Shown: in pieces, positions 33,113 to 53,739 of the stretch
Numbering within the stretch: position 1 is the first letter of the stretch
Layout of the letters: every line of letters starts with the position of its first letter
Notes under the pieces: generated by a model
Seen by the model: only the letters and a program-made list of their open reading frames with translations
What the model was told of the DNA's origin: nothing
The model's database searches: none
Assembly: GCA_903907955.1 (NCBI GenBank)
Contig: CAIVPZ010000109.1
Coordinates: forward strand, 1 to 64,000
Direction of reading: 5' to 3'
DNA: 64,000 nucleotides
From: an uncultured Acetobacteraceae bacterium
GTDB taxonomy: Bacteria > Pseudomonadota > Alphaproteobacteria > Acetobacterales > Acetobacteraceae
Program-made: the position numbers and the translations under genes

Positions 33113-33547
33113 ATGGCGAAAAAGATCGTTGGCTACATCAAGCTGCAGATTCCTGCCGGCAAGGCGAACCCATCGCCGCCGGTCGGCCCCGCGCTCGGCC
33201 AGCGCGGCCTCAACATCATGGCCTTCGTGAAGGAATTCAACGCCGTCACCGCCCAGCTGGAACCCGGCATGCCGGTTCCGGTGGTGATCACGGCGTTCGG
33301 TGACCGCACCTTCACCTTCATCATGAAGACGCCGCCGAACACCTACTTCCTCAAGAAGGCGGCACAGATCACCAAGGGCTCCAACGCCGTTGGCAAGGCC
33401 GCCCCGGTCGGCCGGGTCACCATCACCCAGTTGCGCGAGATCGCCGCGACCAAGATGAAGGACATGAACGCCAACGACGTGGACGGTGCCGTGCGCATGC
33501 TCGCCGGCTCGGCGCGCTCGATGGGCCTGACTGTGGTGGAGGGCTGA
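33113..33547 (+). CDS. rplK: 50S ribosomal protein L11
   Basis: 144 residues, the normal length. The N-terminal domain has [23 protein letters not shown], whose prolines face the thiostrepton site; the C-terminal domain (about 70-144) binds 23S rRNA at the GTPase centre. ATG 33113 is preceded by AGGGA. rplA follows 4 bases after the stop. It is the first gene of the ribosomal run in this window, because secE and nusG are not upstream. Confidence 0.98.
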   Translation: MAKKIVGYIKLQIPAGKANPSPPVGPALGQRGLNIMAFVKEFNAVTAQLEPGMPVPVVITAFGDRTFTFIMKTPPNTYFLKKAAQITKGSNAVGKAAPVGRVTITQLREIAATKMKDMNANDVDGAVRMLAGSARSMGLTVVEG

Positions 33548-33551
33548 TCCG

Positions 33552-34244
33552 ATGGCGCACGACAAGCGGCTGAAGGCGGCCTACGCCAGCTTCGACACCA
33601 CCAAATCGTTCCCGCTGGAGCAGGCGATCGCCCTGGTCAAGCAGAACGCCCGGGCGAAATTCGATGAGACGGTCGAGATCTCGCTGAACCTGGGCATCGA
33701 CCCGCGCCATGCCGACCAGATGGTGCGCGGCCTGATCAGCCTGCCGAACGGCACCGGCAAGACGCTGCGCGTGGGCGTGTTCGCCCGCGGCGCCAAGGCC
33801 GACGAGGCGCTGGCTGCCGGCGCCGACGTGGTGGGCGCCGAGGACCTGGCCGAGAAGATCCAGGCCGGCGAAATCAATTTCGACCGCTGCATCGCCACCC
33901 CCGACATGATGGCGCTGGTTGGCCGGCTCGGCAAAATCCTCGGCCCGCGCGGCCTGATGCCGAACCCCCGCCTGGGCACCGTCACCATGGACGTCAAGGG
34001 CGCCATCCTGGCGGCCAAGGCCGGCCAGGTGGAGTTCCGCGCCGAGAAGGCGGGCATCATCCATGCCGGCATCGGCAAGGCGAGCTTCCCGGTCGAGAAG
34101 CTGCTGGAGAATGCCAAGGCGTTCACCGATGCCATCGTCAAGGCCAAGCCGACCGGCGCCAAGGGCACGTATGTGCAGAAGGTGGCGCTCAGCTCCTCCA
34201 TGGGGCCGGGCGTGCGGGTCGATGTGGCGTCGATTGCCGGCTGA
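33552..34244 (+). CDS. rplA: 50S ribosomal protein L1
   Basis: 230 residues, full length, with [26 protein letters not shown] at the N-terminus and the [22 protein letters not shown] signature. It binds 23S rRNA at the L1 stalk, which helps release deacylated tRNA, and in many bacteria it represses its own rplKA mRNA. GGAGGG (33538-33543) inside the end of rplK serves as ribosome binding site, 8 bases before the ATG, so translation of the two is coupled. Confidence 0.98.
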   Translation: MAHDKRLKAAYASFDTTKSFPLEQAIALVKQNARAKFDETVEISLNLGIDPRHADQMVRGLISLPNGTGKTLRVGVFARGAKADEALAAGADVVGAEDLAEKIQAGEINFDRCIATPDMMALVGRLGKILGPRGLMPNPRLGTVTMDVKGAILAAKAGQVEFRAEKAGIIHAGIGKASFPVEKLLENAKAFTDAIVKAKPTGAKGTYVQKVALSSSMGPGVRVDVASIAG

Positions 34245-34298
34245 CCACCGCGTCGGCTGACAATACCAGATACGCCGGCCCGGTGGGCCGGCGGGCAG

Positions 34299-34405
34299 GG
34301 GGCGGAAGCCCCCGTACCTGTCCGAGACCGTACGTGACTCGCCCGGCTTCGCCCGGGCTGTCCTAAGGGGCTCCGGCCCGCGCACGGGAGACGGGGAAGC
34401 CGAGG
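34299..34405 (+). promoter_or_regulatory. L10 ribosomal protein leader RNA
   Basis: The rplA-rplJ gap (34245-34592, 348 bases) holds GTCCGAGACCGTACGTGACTC, GC-rich hairpins, CTAAGGGG and GCACGGGAGAC, which as I recall is the conserved pattern of the L10 leader bound by the L10-L12 complex to control rplJL translation. The remainder up to 34592 is GC-rich with no gene; no convincing promoter was identified. Confidence 0.7.
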
Positions 34406-34592
34406 GTGACGCGGGCCGCAATGCCCCCCGATCCCCTGGCGGTTCCGGCTACGGGGCCTGCCGCGCAGCGCGGCCGGTTCCGCATGGACAGGCGAACCGG
34501 GTCCGCCCGGGCGCCTGACGGCGTTCGTGCGGCCCAGAGGGCAACCCGGCCAGGTGCGGTCCACACGCACAAGGCCACACAGGAGACGGGTA

Positions 34593-35129
34593 TTGGACCG
34601 TACGGAGAAGCGGGATTTCGTTGCCTCGCTGGCTTCCGTCTTCGCGGACATGTCCATCGTCGTGGTCACCCAGCCCAAGGGGTTGACCGTGGCGGAGGCC
34701 ACCGATCTGCGTCGGCGGATGCGGGCTGCCGGGGCGACGTACAAGGTCGCGAAGAACCGGCTGGCCACGCTCGCCTTGGATGGGACCCAGTTCGAGGGCC
34801 TCAAGCCGCTGCTGAAGGGACCGACCGCGCTTGCGTGGTCGAAGGACCCGGTGGCCGTGGCGAAGACCGCCGTCGAGTTCGCCAGGATCAACGATAAGTT
34901 CGTCGTGCTCGGAGGCTCGCTCGGATCTCAGACGCTGGATGCGGCTGGGATCAAGGCGCTTTCCGAGTTGCCGTCGCTGGATGCGCTGCGGGCGCGGTTG
35001 GTGGGGATGATTCAGACCCCGGCCACCCGGATCGCCGGCATCCTCCAGGCGCCGGGCGGGCAAATCGCACGGGTACTGGCGGCCTATGCCAGGAAGGACG
35101 AGGCCGAAGCCGAAAGTGAGGCGGCCTGA
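34593..35129 (+). CDS. rplJ: 50S ribosomal protein L10, TTG start
   Basis: 178 residues. The alphaproteobacterial N-terminus [13 protein letters not shown] begins at TTG 34593; AGGAGA (34581-34586) is well spaced. Upstream in-frame sequence is Arg-rich leader and unlikely to be coding. The body has [13 protein letters not shown] and the C-terminal helix ([14 protein letters not shown]) that carries the L7/L12 dimers. It forms the base of the stalk that recruits translation GTPases. A rare start codon may help keep L10 in ratio to L12. Confidence 0.96.
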   Translation: MDRTEKRDFVASLASVFADMSIVVVTQPKGLTVAEATDLRRRMRAAGATYKVAKNRLATLALDGTQFEGLKPLLKGPTALAWSKDPVAVAKTAVEFARINDKFVVLGGSLGSQTLDAAGIKALSELPSLDALRARLVGMIQTPATRIAGILQAPGGQIARVLAAYARKDEAEAESEAA

Positions 35130-35263
35130 TCGCTGCCGGCCCGGTCACCGCCGCGGGGCTGCCGCCCCGGGGACTGCAACCGGCGCGCGTATTCGTTATG
35201 GCAGGTCCGCGCAGGCGGGCTTGCATGGAACCGACCAGGACTTAGATTAGGGGTTATACGAGA

Positions 35264-35641
35264 ATGGCCGATCTTGCGAAACTGGTGGACGAGCTTTCCA
35301 GCCTCACCGTGCTGGAAGCCGCCGAGTTGTCGAAACTGCTTGAGGAGAAGTGGGGCGTTTCCGCCGCCGCGCCGGTGGCCGCCGCCGCCGCTCCTGTCGC
35401 TGCCGCCGCGGCTGCGCCGGTTGAGGAGCAGACCGAATTCACTGTCATCCTGGCCAAGTCGGGCGACAAGAAGATCAACGTCATCAAGGAGATCCGCACC
35501 ATCACCGGTCTCGGCCTGAAAGAGGCGAAGGATCTGGTCGAAGGCGCGCCGAAGACGGTGAAGGAAGCCGTCAACAAGGACGAAGCCGCCAAGATCAAGA
35601 AGGTGCTGGAAGAGCAGGGCGCCACTGTCGAGATCAAGTAG
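35264..35641 (+). CDS. rplL: 50S ribosomal protein L7/L12
   Basis: 125 residues. The N-terminal dimerisation domain ([31 protein letters not shown]), an Ala/Pro hinge (about 33-55) and a C-terminal domain with [28 protein letters not shown] that contacts EF-Tu and EF-G. AGGGG lies 10 bases before the ATG. The 134-base gap after rplJ contains a GC hairpin (CGGGGC...GCCCCG) but no gene. Confidence 0.98.
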   Translation: MADLAKLVDELSSLTVLEAAELSKLLEEKWGVSAAAPVAAAAAPVAAAAAAPVEEQTEFTVILAKSGDKKINVIKEIRTITGLGLKEAKDLVEGAPKTVKEAVNKDEAAKIKKVLEEQGATVEIK

Positions 35642-35942
35642 GCTACTGCGACACGACCCCCGGGGCTTGCCCCCGGGGTTTCGGGTTTGGAACGGGCGGA
35701 GGCTTCCCGGGCAGGGTGTCCGGGGGCTTCCGTCCGTGCTTCCGTTTTCGCGCCGGGAGGCGGACGGCCCGGTCAGGCGAAACCGGCCACGACGAGACTG
35801 ACCACGAAAGACGGACGGCGACAAGACCGACGACGGCGACGACGACAAGACTGGCGAAAAGACCCCGGGCGGTCCGGGGCGCAGGAACGACCGCAGGCCG
35901 AGACGATATCGGCGGCAAACCGGACGGGGCAGCAGGACAGGC
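35642..35942. other. rplL-rpoB intergenic region with GC hairpin
   Basis: 301 bases. CCCCGGGGC-TT-GCCCCCGGGG (about 35661-35680) can form a strong hairpin with one bulged base, followed by TTTCGGG, a possible attenuator or RNase III site like the one known between rplL and rpoB in E. coli. The rest is Arg-codon-like CGAC-rich sequence with no supported gene. Confidence 0.5.
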
Positions 35943-40118
<4,176 letters not shown>

Positions 40119-40125
40119 TTGCGGC

Positions 40126-40222
40126 CCGGCCGCCGGCCTGCTTGCCGGCGGTTTCGATGACTGGCGCTTTCTGACCGAGACCCGATCCAACCTTTCAAGT
40201 CGCCGGGGCTTTGGCCCCGGCG
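40126..40222 (+). other. two hairpins between rpoB and rpoC
   Basis: CCGCCGGC...GCCGGCGG followed by TTTC (about 40130-40155) and CGCCGGGGC-TTTG-GCCCCGGCG (about 40200-40222) are perfect stems. The second sits just before the rpoC ribosome binding site and could affect rpoC translation; neither has a long T-run. Confidence 0.6.
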
Positions 40223-40236
40223 CGCGGGGTGAGAGC

Positions 40237-44469
<4,233 letters not shown>

Positions 44470-44477
44470 GTCGGGAA

Positions 44478-44499
44478 GGCCAGGGCGGGCGCCCTGGCC
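44478..44499. repeat. palindrome after rpoC
   Basis: GGCCAGGGCG (44478-44487) and CGCCCTGGCC (44490-44499) form a perfect 10 bp stem with a 2-base loop. A near-identical stem follows rplQ. Confidence 0.85.
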
Positions 44500-44523
44500 C
44501 CCGGTCCCTGCATGGAATGGGTT

Positions 44524-44588
44524 CCAAGGGGCCACTGCCCCTTGGTGGGGTCCAGGGGCAAAGCCCCTGGCCTTTCTTTTTTTCTTTA
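44524..44588 (+). terminator. double-hairpin terminator of the rplJL-rpoBC region
   Basis: CCAAGGGGC-CACT-GCCCCTTGG (44524-44545) is followed by CCAGGGGC-AAA-GCCCCTGG (44552-44570), then CC and a T-rich run (TTTCTTTTTTTCTTT). The GGGGCAAAGCCCC core is shared with the cluster after modC. Confidence 0.85.
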
Positions 44589-44611
44589 CCACGATGTTCC
44601 GCCCCGGGCGC

Positions 44612-44640
44612 TTGACTCGACGGAGTGTCCCCCGTAGGTT
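44612..44640 (+). promoter_or_regulatory. promoter of the str operon
   Basis: TTGACT (44612-44617, in the context CTTGACT), a 17-base spacer and TAGGTT (44635-44640) lie in the rpoC-rpsL gap (44470-44848). A leader of about 200 bases follows, with a GCACCC...GGGTGC hairpin (about 44707-44730), possibly a ribosomal-protein control site; no gene is seen there. Confidence 0.6.
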
Positions 44641-44848
44641 CCGCGCCCTTGGCCGACCCCCTTGGGGTTCTCGGTCGGTCGTTGTTTGCAGGCACGAGCG
44701 TGCGGCGCCGCACCCCGGTTTCCGGGTGCTCAGGCCGCGGGCAGGGTCGAACCCGCAGGGCACGTTGGCCTGTTGCGGGCATTGCTTGTGGAAGCCGTCC
44801 GGCCGCGATCAGGGGCAGGGCACTAGGATAGGGTGTGAAAGAGGGTCT

Positions 44849-45220
44849 ATGCCGACCATCAACCAGCTGATCGCAAACGGGCGCGAGCCTGCAGCGAAGC
44901 GCAACAAGGTTCCGGCTCTGCAGGGCTGCCCGCAGAAGCGCGGCGTCTGCACCCGCGTCTACACGACCACGCCGAAGAAGCCGAACTCGGCGCTTCGGAA
45001 GGTCGCGAAGGTGCGCCTGACCAACGGGTACGAGGTGGTCAGCTACATCCCTGGCGAGGGGCACAATCTGCAGGAGCACAGCGTGGTGCTGATCCGTGGC
45101 GGTCGCGTGAAGGACCTTCCCGGCGTCCGCTACCACATCCTGCGCGGCGTGCTGGACACCCAGGGTATCGCCAAGCGTCGTCAGCGCCGTTCGCTCTACG
45201 GCGCGAAGCGGCCGAAGTGA
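44849..45220 (+). CDS. rpsL: 30S ribosomal protein S12
   Basis: 123 residues: [20 protein letters not shown]...[18 protein letters not shown]...[14 protein letters not shown]. Lys43 is the wild-type residue at the streptomycin-resistance site, and the second site (GGRVKDLPG) is also wild type. It sits at the decoding centre. GAGGG lies close before the ATG. It is first in the str operon, with rpsG 10 bases downstream. Confidence 0.99.
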   Translation: MPTINQLIANGREPAAKRNKVPALQGCPQKRGVCTRVYTTTPKKPNSALRKVAKVRLTNGYEVVSYIPGEGHNLQEHSVVLIRGGRVKDLPGVRYHILRGVLDTQGIAKRRQRRSLYGAKRPK

Positions 45221-45230
45221 GGAGCGCGCC

Positions 45231-45707
45231 ATGAGCCGCCGCCGCCGCGCCACCAAGCGCGAAATCCTGCCGGACGCGAAGTTCGGCGACATCGTGATCA
45301 GCCGTTTCATGAACGCGCTGATGTACGACGGCAAGAAGTCGGGCGCCGAGGGCATCGTCTATGGTGCGCTCGACGTGCTGAAGCGCCGGGGCGGCCAGCA
45401 GGCCGATCCGGTGCGCATGTTCCACGAGGCGCTGGACAACGTGAAGCCTGCGGTTGAGGTGCGCTCCCGCCGGGTCGGCGGCGCCACCTACCAGGTGCCG
45501 GTCGAGGTGCGCACCGAGCGGCGCCAGGCGCTGGCGATCCGCTGGATCATCGACGCCGCCCGCAAGCGGGGCGAGCACACGATGGAAGACCGGCTGTCGA
45601 ACGAGCTGCTCGATGCGGTCAACAACCGCGGCTCGGCGGTGAAGAAGCGCGAGGACACCCACCGGATGGCGGAGGCGAACAAGGCCTTCAGCCACTATCG
45701 CTGGTAA
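45231..45707 (+). CDS. rpsG: 30S ribosomal protein S7
   Basis: 158 residues, [20 protein letters not shown]...[25 protein letters not shown]...[12 protein letters not shown]. It nucleates assembly of the 30S head on 16S rRNA and lines the E site; in E. coli it is the translational repressor of the str operon. GGAG lies 6 bases before the ATG. fusA normally comes next but is absent: tuf starts only 65 bases later. Confidence 0.98.
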   Translation: MSRRRRATKREILPDAKFGDIVISRFMNALMYDGKKSGAEGIVYGALDVLKRRGGQQADPVRMFHEALDNVKPAVEVRSRRVGGATYQVPVEVRTERRQALAIRWIIDAARKRGEHTMEDRLSNELLDAVNNRGSAVKKREDTHRMAEANKAFSHYRW

Positions 45708-45772
45708 CGAGAGACCCACAACCCCGGTTCCCCCACCATTCTGATCTCAGAGCGGGCACGGAGAAGACGACG

Positions 45773-46960
<1,188 letters not shown>

Positions 46961-46998
46961 CGGGAACAGGGGTCGGTTCGCGAACCGGACGGAAGACC

Positions 46999-47307
46999 AT
47001 GGACAACCAGAACATCCGCATCCGCCTGAAGGCGTACGATCACCGCGTGCTGGACAACAGCACCAAGGAGATCGTGAACACGGCCAAGCGCACAGGCGCG
47101 CGGGTGCGTGGACCGATCCCGCTGCCCACGCATATCGAGCGGTTCACGGTGAACCGCTCGCCGCACATCGACAAGAAAAGCCGCGAGCAGTTCGAAATCC
47201 GGACCCATCGCCGGCTGCTCGATATCGTTGAACCCACCCCGCAGACCGTGGACGCGCTGATGAAGCTCGACCTCGCCGCGGGCGTGGACGTCGAGATCAA
47301 GCTGTAG
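46999..47307 (+). CDS. rpsJ: 30S ribosomal protein S10
   Basis: 102 residues beginning [48 protein letters not shown] is the ribosome-binding loop. As NusE it also joins NusB in antitermination complexes. The ATG at 46999 fits the family start; upstream in-frame codons to 46957 are leader sequence. It lies 38 bases after tuf and opens the S10 group. Confidence 0.98.
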   Translation: MDNQNIRIRLKAYDHRVLDNSTKEIVNTAKRTGARVRGPIPLPTHIERFTVNRSPHIDKKSREQFEIRTHRRLLDIVEPTPQTVDALMKLDLAAGVDVEIKL

Positions 47308-47359
47308 CCACCCATTTTGGCCTAAGGACCCGCCTATCCGGGTCCCTCTGGGAAAGCAC

Positions 47360-48046
47360 ATGATGCGCACTGGATTGCTTGCGAAGAAGCTGGGCATGAC
47401 CCGGCTGTTCAGAGATGACGGCACCCACGTGCCGGTCACTGTTCTGCACCTCGACCAGGTGCAGGTGGTGGCCGCGCGGACCGTCGAGACGGATGGCTAT
47501 ACCGCCGTCCAGCTCGGCTGGGGGCAGGCCAAGGTCAAGAACGTGACCAAGCCCAACAAGGGCCACTTCGCCAAGGCGAAGGTGGAGCCGAAATGCAAGC
47601 TGGCCGAGTTCCGGGTTGCCGCGGATGCGGTGCTGGAGCCGGGGGCGACGCTGCTGGCGACCCATTTCGTGGTCGGGCAGAAGGTCGATGTGGCCGGCAT
47701 TACCAAGGGCAAGGGGTTTGCCGGCGCCATGAAGCGCTGGAACTTCGCCGGCCTGGAGGCCAGCCACGGCGTGTCGGTCAGCCATCGTTCGCACGGCTCG
47801 ACCGGCAACCGGCAGGACCCGGGCAAGACCTTCAAGAACAAGAAGATGGCCGGGCATCTCGGGCAGGAGCGGGTAACGACGCTCAATCTCGTGGTGGCCG
47901 CGGTCGATGCCGATCGGGGCTTGCTGATGATCAAGGGCGCGGTGCCTGGTGCGAAGGGCGGATATGTTCTCGTGCGCGACGCGGTGAAGGCGACGCGGCC
48001 GGCGGAGGCCCCGTACCCGGCGGCGCTCGCGGGCGCGGCGGGCTGA
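47360..48046 (+). CDS. rplC: 50S ribosomal protein L3
   Basis: 228 residues (227 from ATG 47363, the usual [14 protein letters not shown] start). The family signature [21 protein letters not shown] and the long loop [25 protein letters not shown], which reaches toward the peptidyl transferase centre, are present. A primary 23S rRNA binder and early assembly protein. rplD follows after 11 bases. Confidence 0.98.
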   Translation: MMRTGLLAKKLGMTRLFRDDGTHVPVTVLHLDQVQVVAARTVETDGYTAVQLGWGQAKVKNVTKPNKGHFAKAKVEPKCKLAEFRVAADAVLEPGATLLATHFVVGQKVDVAGITKGKGFAGAMKRWNFAGLEASHGVSVSHRSHGSTGNRQDPGKTFKNKKMAGHLGQERVTTLNLVVAAVDADRGLLMIKGAVPGAKGGYVLVRDAVKATRPAEAPYPAALAGAAG

Positions 48047-48057
48047 GGCTGAAAATC

Positions 48058-48672
48058 ATGCAGATCGAGATCAAGACGCTCGACAATGGCAGCGCCGGCA
48101 CCGCCGAGCTGCCCGACGAACTGTTCGGTGCCGAGCCGCGGCCCGACATCCTGGCGCGCGTGGTGCACTGGCAGCAGGCCAAGCGCCGGGCCGGCACGCA
48201 CAAAACCAAGGGCATGGGCGAGGTACAGGGCACGACCAAGAAGCCCTATCGCCAGAAGGGCACCGGCAATGCCCGCCAGGGCAGCCTGCGGGCACCGCAG
48301 TTCCGCACTGGCGGCGTGGTGCACGGACCGGTGGTGCGCAGCCACGAATACAGCCTGCCCAAGAAGGTGCGCCGGCTCGGCCTGATATCCGCGCTGTCGC
48401 AGAAGGCGCGGGACGGCAAGCTGGTGGTGCTGGATGCGGCGACTGGCGCGCCCAGGACCAGGGAACTGGCCGCGAAGCTGAAGGCACTGGGCTGGACGTC
48501 GGCGCTGATCGTCGATCACACCGTGGACACCGGCTTCCTGCTGGCCAGCCGCAACATCGTCGGCATCGACGTGCTGCCGACCATCGGCGCCAATGTCTAC
48601 GACATCCTGGCGCACGACGTGCTGGCGATCACCACCGCCGGCGTCGCGGGTTTGAAGGAGCGCCTGGCATGA
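48058..48672 (+). CDS. rplD: 50S ribosomal protein L4
   Basis: 204 residues, starting [20 protein letters not shown]. The exit-tunnel loop segment [22 protein letters not shown] is intact, the region where macrolide-resistance changes occur in other bacteria. In E. coli L4 represses the S10 operon; no matching leader was identified here. It overlaps rplW by 4 bases. Confidence 0.97.
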   Translation: MQIEIKTLDNGSAGTAELPDELFGAEPRPDILARVVHWQQAKRRAGTHKTKGMGEVQGTTKKPYRQKGTGNARQGSLRAPQFRTGGVVHGPVVRSHEYSLPKKVRRLGLISALSQKARDGKLVVLDAATGAPRTRELAAKLKALGWTSALIVDHTVDTGFLLASRNIVGIDVLPTIGANVYDILAHDVLAITTAGVAGLKERLA

Positions 48673-49025
48673 GCGAGGCTGGAACGAGCGAGGCTGGCGC
48701 GACCGGGACGGTGCCGCGCAAGCTGACGCTGTCGCGTGAGGCGGTCTACCAGATCATCCGCAACCCGGTGATCACCGAGAAGGCGACCCGGATCGGCGAA
48801 CACGGCCAGATGGTGTTCCGCGTCGCCATCGGCGCCAGCAAGCCGGAGATCCGGGAAGCCATCGAGCGGCTGTTCGGGGTCAAGGTGCTGGCGGTGAATA
48901 CGCTGGTGCAGAAGGGCAAGACCAAGCGCTTCAAGGGCCGGCCCGGGGTGCGCTCGGACGTGAAGAAGGCATATGTGCGGTTGGCCGAGGGTCAGACGAT
49001 CGACCTGACCAGCGGTCTGGCCTGA
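48669..49025 (+). CDS. rplW: 50S ribosomal protein L23
   Basis: 118 residues, with a non-conserved Ser/Glu/Ala/Gly-rich start ([13 protein letters not shown]) of about 20 residues before the core [21 protein letters not shown] and the loop [12 protein letters not shown]. It sits at the tunnel exit and docks trigger factor and SRP. ATG 48669 overlaps the rplD stop (ATGA), giving translational coupling. Confidence 0.97.
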   Translation: MSEAGTSEAGATGTVPRKLTLSREAVYQIIRNPVITEKATRIGEHGQMVFRVAIGASKPEIREAIERLFGVKVLAVNTLVQKGKTKRFKGRPGVRSDVKKAYVRLAEGQTIDLTSGLA

Positions 49026-49040
49026 GGCGGGGGCTGAGAG

Positions 49041-49874
<834 letters not shown>

Positions 49875-49877
49875 TCC

Positions 49878-50156
49878 ATGGCGCGTTCCGTCTGGAAGGG
49901 CCCGTTCGTGGACGGGTACCTGCTCAACAAGGCCGAAGCCAGCCGAGGGTCGGGCCGCAACGAGATCATCAAGATCTGGACGCGCCGCTCGACCATCCTG
50001 CCGCAGTTTGTCGGCCTGACCTTCGGCGTCTACAACGGCCACAAGTTCCTGCCGGTGCAGGTCAACGAGAACATGGTTGGGCACAAGTTCGGCGAGTTCT
50101 CGCCGACCCGCACCTTCCACGGCCACTCGGCCGACAAGAAGGCGAGGCGGGGCTGA
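49878..50156 (+). CDS. rpsS: 30S ribosomal protein S19
   Basis: 92 residues, [20 protein letters not shown]...[24 protein letters not shown]...[12 protein letters not shown]. It binds 16S rRNA in the head with S13. The ribosome binding site GGGGAAGGG lies within the end of rplB. Only one base separates its stop from the rplV ATG. Confidence 0.99.
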   Translation: MARSVWKGPFVDGYLLNKAEASRGSGRNEIIKIWTRRSTILPQFVGLTFGVYNGHKFLPVQVNENMVGHKFGEFSPTRTFHGHSADKKARRG

Positions 50157-50157
50157 G

Positions 50158-50564
50158 ATGAGCAAGCCGAAGCAGGGCAGGCGGCTCGCCGACACCGAAG
50201 CGCAGGCGATCCTGAGCAATGTCCGCGTCAGCCCGCGCAAGCTGAACCTGGTGGCGGGACTGATCCGCAACCAGCCGGCGGCGCATGCGGTGGCGACGCT
50301 GACCTTCAGCAAGCGCCGCATCGCCCAGACGGTGAAGAAGGTGCTGGAGAGCGCGATCGCCAACGCCGAGAACAACCATCAGCTCGACGTCGATCGGCTG
50401 GTGGTGTCGCGCGCCGAGGTCGGGCGCTCGATGGTGATGAAGCGCTTCCATGCCCGCGGCCGCGGCCGCGCATCGCGCATCGAGAAGTGGTTCAGCCATC
50501 TGAAGATCGTCGTGGCCGAGCGGGCACAAGAACAGGCCGACTCGACCGAGCAGGGAGCCGCCTG

Positions 50565-50565
<1 letters not shown>
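50158..50565 (+). CDS. rplV: 50S ribosomal protein L22
   Basis: 135 residues with a non-conserved start ([17 protein letters not shown]) before the core [21 protein letters not shown]. The tunnel beta-hairpin region [25 protein letters not shown] is intact. The start at 50158 gives the expected length; the frame upstream overlaps rpsS and is not used. It overlaps rpsC by one base (TGATG). Confidence 0.98.
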
Positions 50566-51242
<677 letters not shown>

Positions 51243-51254
51243 GGACGCACGATA

Positions 51255-51671
51255 ATGCTGCAACCCAAGCGCACCAACTACCGCAAGGCCCACAAGGGCC
51301 GTATCAAGGGTTTTGCCAAGGGCAACACCTCACTCACCTTCGGCTCGTACGGCCTGAAGGCGCTGGAGCCCGAGCGCATCACCGCGCGGCAGATCGAGGC
51401 GGCCCGCCGCGCGATCACCCGCGCCATGAAGCGCGCCGGCCGGGTGTGGATTCGCATTTTCCCGGACGTGCCGGTCAGCCGCAAGCCGGCCGAAGTGCGG
51501 ATGGGCTCCGGCAAGGGCACGCCGGAATTCTGGGTGGTCCGGGTCAAGCCGGGCCGGATCATGTTCGAGATCGACGGCGTCGCCGCACCGCTGGCGCGCG
51601 AAGCGCTCGACCTCGGCGCGGCCAAGCTGCCGATCCGGACCCGGTTCGTCACCCGTATCGGGGATGCGTGA
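51255..51671 (+). CDS. rplP: 50S ribosomal protein L16
   Basis: 138 residues, [23 protein letters not shown]...[22 protein letters not shown] with the loop near the peptidyl transferase centre. The Arg in this loop is the site hydroxylated by YcfD in other bacteria. It supports A-site tRNA. It lies 12 bases after rpsC and 4 before rpmC. Confidence 0.99.
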   Translation: MLQPKRTNYRKAHKGRIKGFAKGNTSLTFGSYGLKALEPERITARQIEAARRAITRAMKRAGRVWIRIFPDVPVSRKPAEVRMGSGKGTPEFWVVRVKPGRIMFEIDGVAAPLAREALDLGAAKLPIRTRFVTRIGDA

Positions 51672-51675
51672 GGTC

Positions 51676-51891
51676 ATGGCAAAGCAAAGCAAGCCCGACG
51701 ATATCCGGGCCAAGACCCCGGACGAGCTGTCCGCGCTGCTGCTGGCCCTGCGGAAGGAGCAGTTCAATCTGCGCTTCCAGCGGGCGACCGGCCAGCAGGA
51801 AGGCGTGGGCCGCGTGCGCACCGTGCGCCGCGACATCGCGCGATTGAAGACCATTCAGGCGGAGCAGAAGCGCTCCGCCGCCACCTCCTGA
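51676..51891 (+). CDS. rpmC: 50S ribosomal protein L29
   Basis: 71 residues of two helices, [60 protein letters not shown]. The ATG at 51676 is chosen over one at 51664 that would overlap rplP. It sits at the tunnel exit beside L23. rpsQ follows after 10 bases with GAGGAG as ribosome binding site. Confidence 0.97.
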   Translation: MAKQSKPDDIRAKTPDELSALLLALRKEQFNLRFQRATGQQEGVGRVRTVRRDIARLKTIQAEQKRSAATS

Positions 51892-51901
51892 GGAGCGGCC
51901 G

Positions 51902-52195
51902 ATGCCGAGGCGCGTCCTGACCGGGCGGGTGACCAGCGACAAGATGGACAAGACCGTGACGGTGCTTGTCAATCGCCGCGTGATGCATCCGCTCTACAAG
52001 AAATTCATCCGGCTTTCCAAGAACTACGCCGCGCACGACGAGCAGAACCTCTGCAAGATCGGCGACGTGGTCCGCATCGAGGAATGCCGGCCGATCAGCA
52101 AGCGCAAGACCTGGCTGGTGGTCGAGCGCAACGGCCAGCCGCTGGGCGCACCGCTCGGCGCCGCTGCCGCCGAAGCGCCTGCGGCCCTGGCCTGA
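51902..52195 (+). CDS. rpsQ: 30S ribosomal protein S17
   Basis: 97 residues: [26 protein letters not shown]...[16 protein letters not shown]...[21 protein letters not shown]. An OB-fold protein that binds 16S rRNA early in assembly. The last 20 residues ([17 protein letters not shown]) are an Ala-rich tail beyond the E. coli length. Confidence 0.98.
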   Translation: MPRRVLTGRVTSDKMDKTVTVLVNRRVMHPLYKKFIRLSKNYAAHDEQNLCKIGDVVRIEECRPISKRKTWLVVERNGQPLGAPLGAAAAEAPAALA

Positions 52196-52207
52196 GGGAG
52201 AGCGTAG

Positions 52208-52576
52208 ATGATCTCAGTCGAGACCAACCTGGAGGTCGCCGATAATTCCGGCGCGCGACGGGTGCAGTGCATCAAGGTGCTGGGCGGCTCCAAGCGGAAG
52301 ACCGCCTCGGTCGGCGATGTCATCGTGGTGTCGGTGAAGGACGCGATTCCGCGCGGCAAGGTGAAGAAGGGCGACGTGCACCAGGCGGTGATCGTGCGCA
52401 CCTCGTTCCCGGTGCGCCGCCCGGACGGCAGCGCGATCCGCTTCGACCGCAACGCCGCAGTGCTGATCAACAAGCAGCAGGAGCCGATCGGCACGCGCAT
52501 CTTCGGCCCGGTGGTGCGTGAGCTGCGGGCAAAGAAGTTCATGAAGATCATCTCGCTGGCCCCGGAGGTGCTGTGA
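52208..52576 (+). CDS. rplN: 50S ribosomal protein L14
   Basis: 122 residues, [27 protein letters not shown]...[20 protein letters not shown]...RKM-type end replaced by [14 protein letters not shown]. It binds 23S rRNA at the subunit interface and is the docking site of the silencing factor RsfS. GAGGGAGAG precedes the ATG. It overlaps rplX by one base and opens the spc group. Confidence 0.99.
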   Translation: MISVETNLEVADNSGARRVQCIKVLGGSKRKTASVGDVIVVSVKDAIPRGKVKKGDVHQAVIVRTSFPVRRPDGSAIRFDRNAAVLINKQQEPIGTRIFGPVVRELRAKKFMKIISLAPEVL

Positions 52577-52896
52577 TGGCTGCGCGCATCCGCAAGGGCG
52601 ACACCGTGCTGGTGATCAGCGGCGCCTCCAAGGGCCGCCGTGGCGAAGTGCTTCAGGTGCTGCCGACGGCGAACCGTGCGGTGGTGCAGGGCGTGGCGTT
52701 GGCCAAGCGGCATACCAAGCCGCGCGGCATGGGCCATCCCGGCGGCATCATCGAGCGGGAAGCATCCGTCCACCTTTCCAACCTGAAGCTGGTCGACCCC
52801 AAGACCGATACGCCCACCCGCGTGGGCTTCCGGATTCTGGAAGACGGAACCAAGGTTCGCGTTGCCAAGGCGACCGGCAACGTGATCGAGAGCTGA
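52576..52896 (+). CDS. rplX: 50S ribosomal protein L24
   Basis: 106 residues, [30 protein letters not shown] with the KOW motif, then [15 protein letters not shown] and [23 protein letters not shown]. An assembly initiator near the tunnel exit. ATG 52576 shares its A with the rplN stop; the GTG at 52573 is a less likely start. Confidence 0.98.
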   Translation: MAARIRKGDTVLVISGASKGRRGEVLQVLPTANRAVVQGVALAKRHTKPRGMGHPGGIIEREASVHLSNLKLVDPKTDTPTRVGFRILEDGTKVRVAKATGNVIES

Positions 52897-52906
52897 GGAG
52901 GCTGCC

Positions 52907-53659
52907 ATGAGCGGTACGAAGGGCGGTCAGAAGGGTAAGACCCCGGCCAAAGGCGGCGCCAAGGGCGGTGCTGGCGGCAAGGGTGGCGCGGCCGGCAAGG
53001 GCGGTGCCAAGGGCAAGCCGGCGCAGGCGGCGTCGAAGAAGGCCGAGACCGGCGGTGGGCCGGCGTCGCTGCAGCAGGTCACCCTCGCGCAGGGCGCGGT
53101 GTCGGCCGGCACGGGCGAACTGCCGCGCATGCAGCGCCGCTACATCGACGAGATCCGGCCGGCGCTGACCAAGGAATTCGGCTACGGCAACCCGATGCAG
53201 GTGCCGAAGCTGGAGAAGATCGTCATCAACATGGGCGTGGGCGAGGCCGCCAGCGACCAGAAGAAGCTGGACGCCGCGGTCGCCGAGCTGGCGCTGATCT
53301 CCGGCCAGAAGCCGGTGAAGACGATCGCCAAGAAGGCGATTGCCGGCTTCAAGATCCGCGCCGGCCTGGCGATCGGCTGCAAGGTGACTCTGCGCAAGGC
53401 GCGGATGTACGAATTCCTTGACCGGCTGGTCACCATCGCCCTGCCGCGGGTGCGCGACTTCCGCGGCATCGCCGGCAAGGGTTTCGATGGCCGCGGCAAC
53501 TTCGCCATGGGGATGAAGGAACAGATCGTTTTCCCCGAGATCGTCTACGACAAGGTCGATTCGATCCGCGGCATGGACATCCAGTTCGTGACCACCGCGG
53601 CGACCGACGCCGAGGCGAAGGCGCTGCTCAAGAAGTTCGACATTCCGTTCCAGGCCTGA
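52907..53659 (+). CDS. rplE: 50S ribosomal protein L5 with Lys/Gly/Ala-rich N-terminal extension
   Basis: 250 residues, against about 179 for typical L5. The canonical protein begins near Met75 ([19 protein letters not shown]) and is intact: [61 protein letters not shown]. Residues 1 to about 45 are repeats of KGGAKGG type, then a 30-residue linker. The strong GAGGAGG ribosome site is placed for ATG 52907, while ATG 53129 (Met75) has none, so the extension is probably translated. L5 binds 5S rRNA in the central protuberance. Confidence 0.96.
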   Translation: MSGTKGGQKGKTPAKGGAKGGAGGKGGAAGKGGAKGKPAQAASKKAETGGGPASLQQVTLAQGAVSAGTGELPRMQRRYIDEIRPALTKEFGYGNPMQVPKLEKIVINMGVGEAASDQKKLDAAVAELALISGQKPVKTIAKKAIAGFKIRAGLAIGCKVTLRKARMYEFLDRLVTIALPRVRDFRGIAGKGFDGRGNFAMGMKEQIVFPEIVYDKVDSIRGMDIQFVTTAATDAEAKALLKKFDIPFQA

Positions 53660-53739
53660 ATGCCTGGTATCGGGATGCACGTGACGCGTGATTGGAAAAC
53701 CGCCGGCGCACAGCCGGCAGGTTCCGGAGGATAGGCAGG

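Noticed and set aside
44738-44760. A tRNA-like T-loop (GGGTCGAACCC) before rpsL
   Set aside because: No acceptor, D or anticodon arms can be built around it; it is a short palindrome in the rpsL leader.
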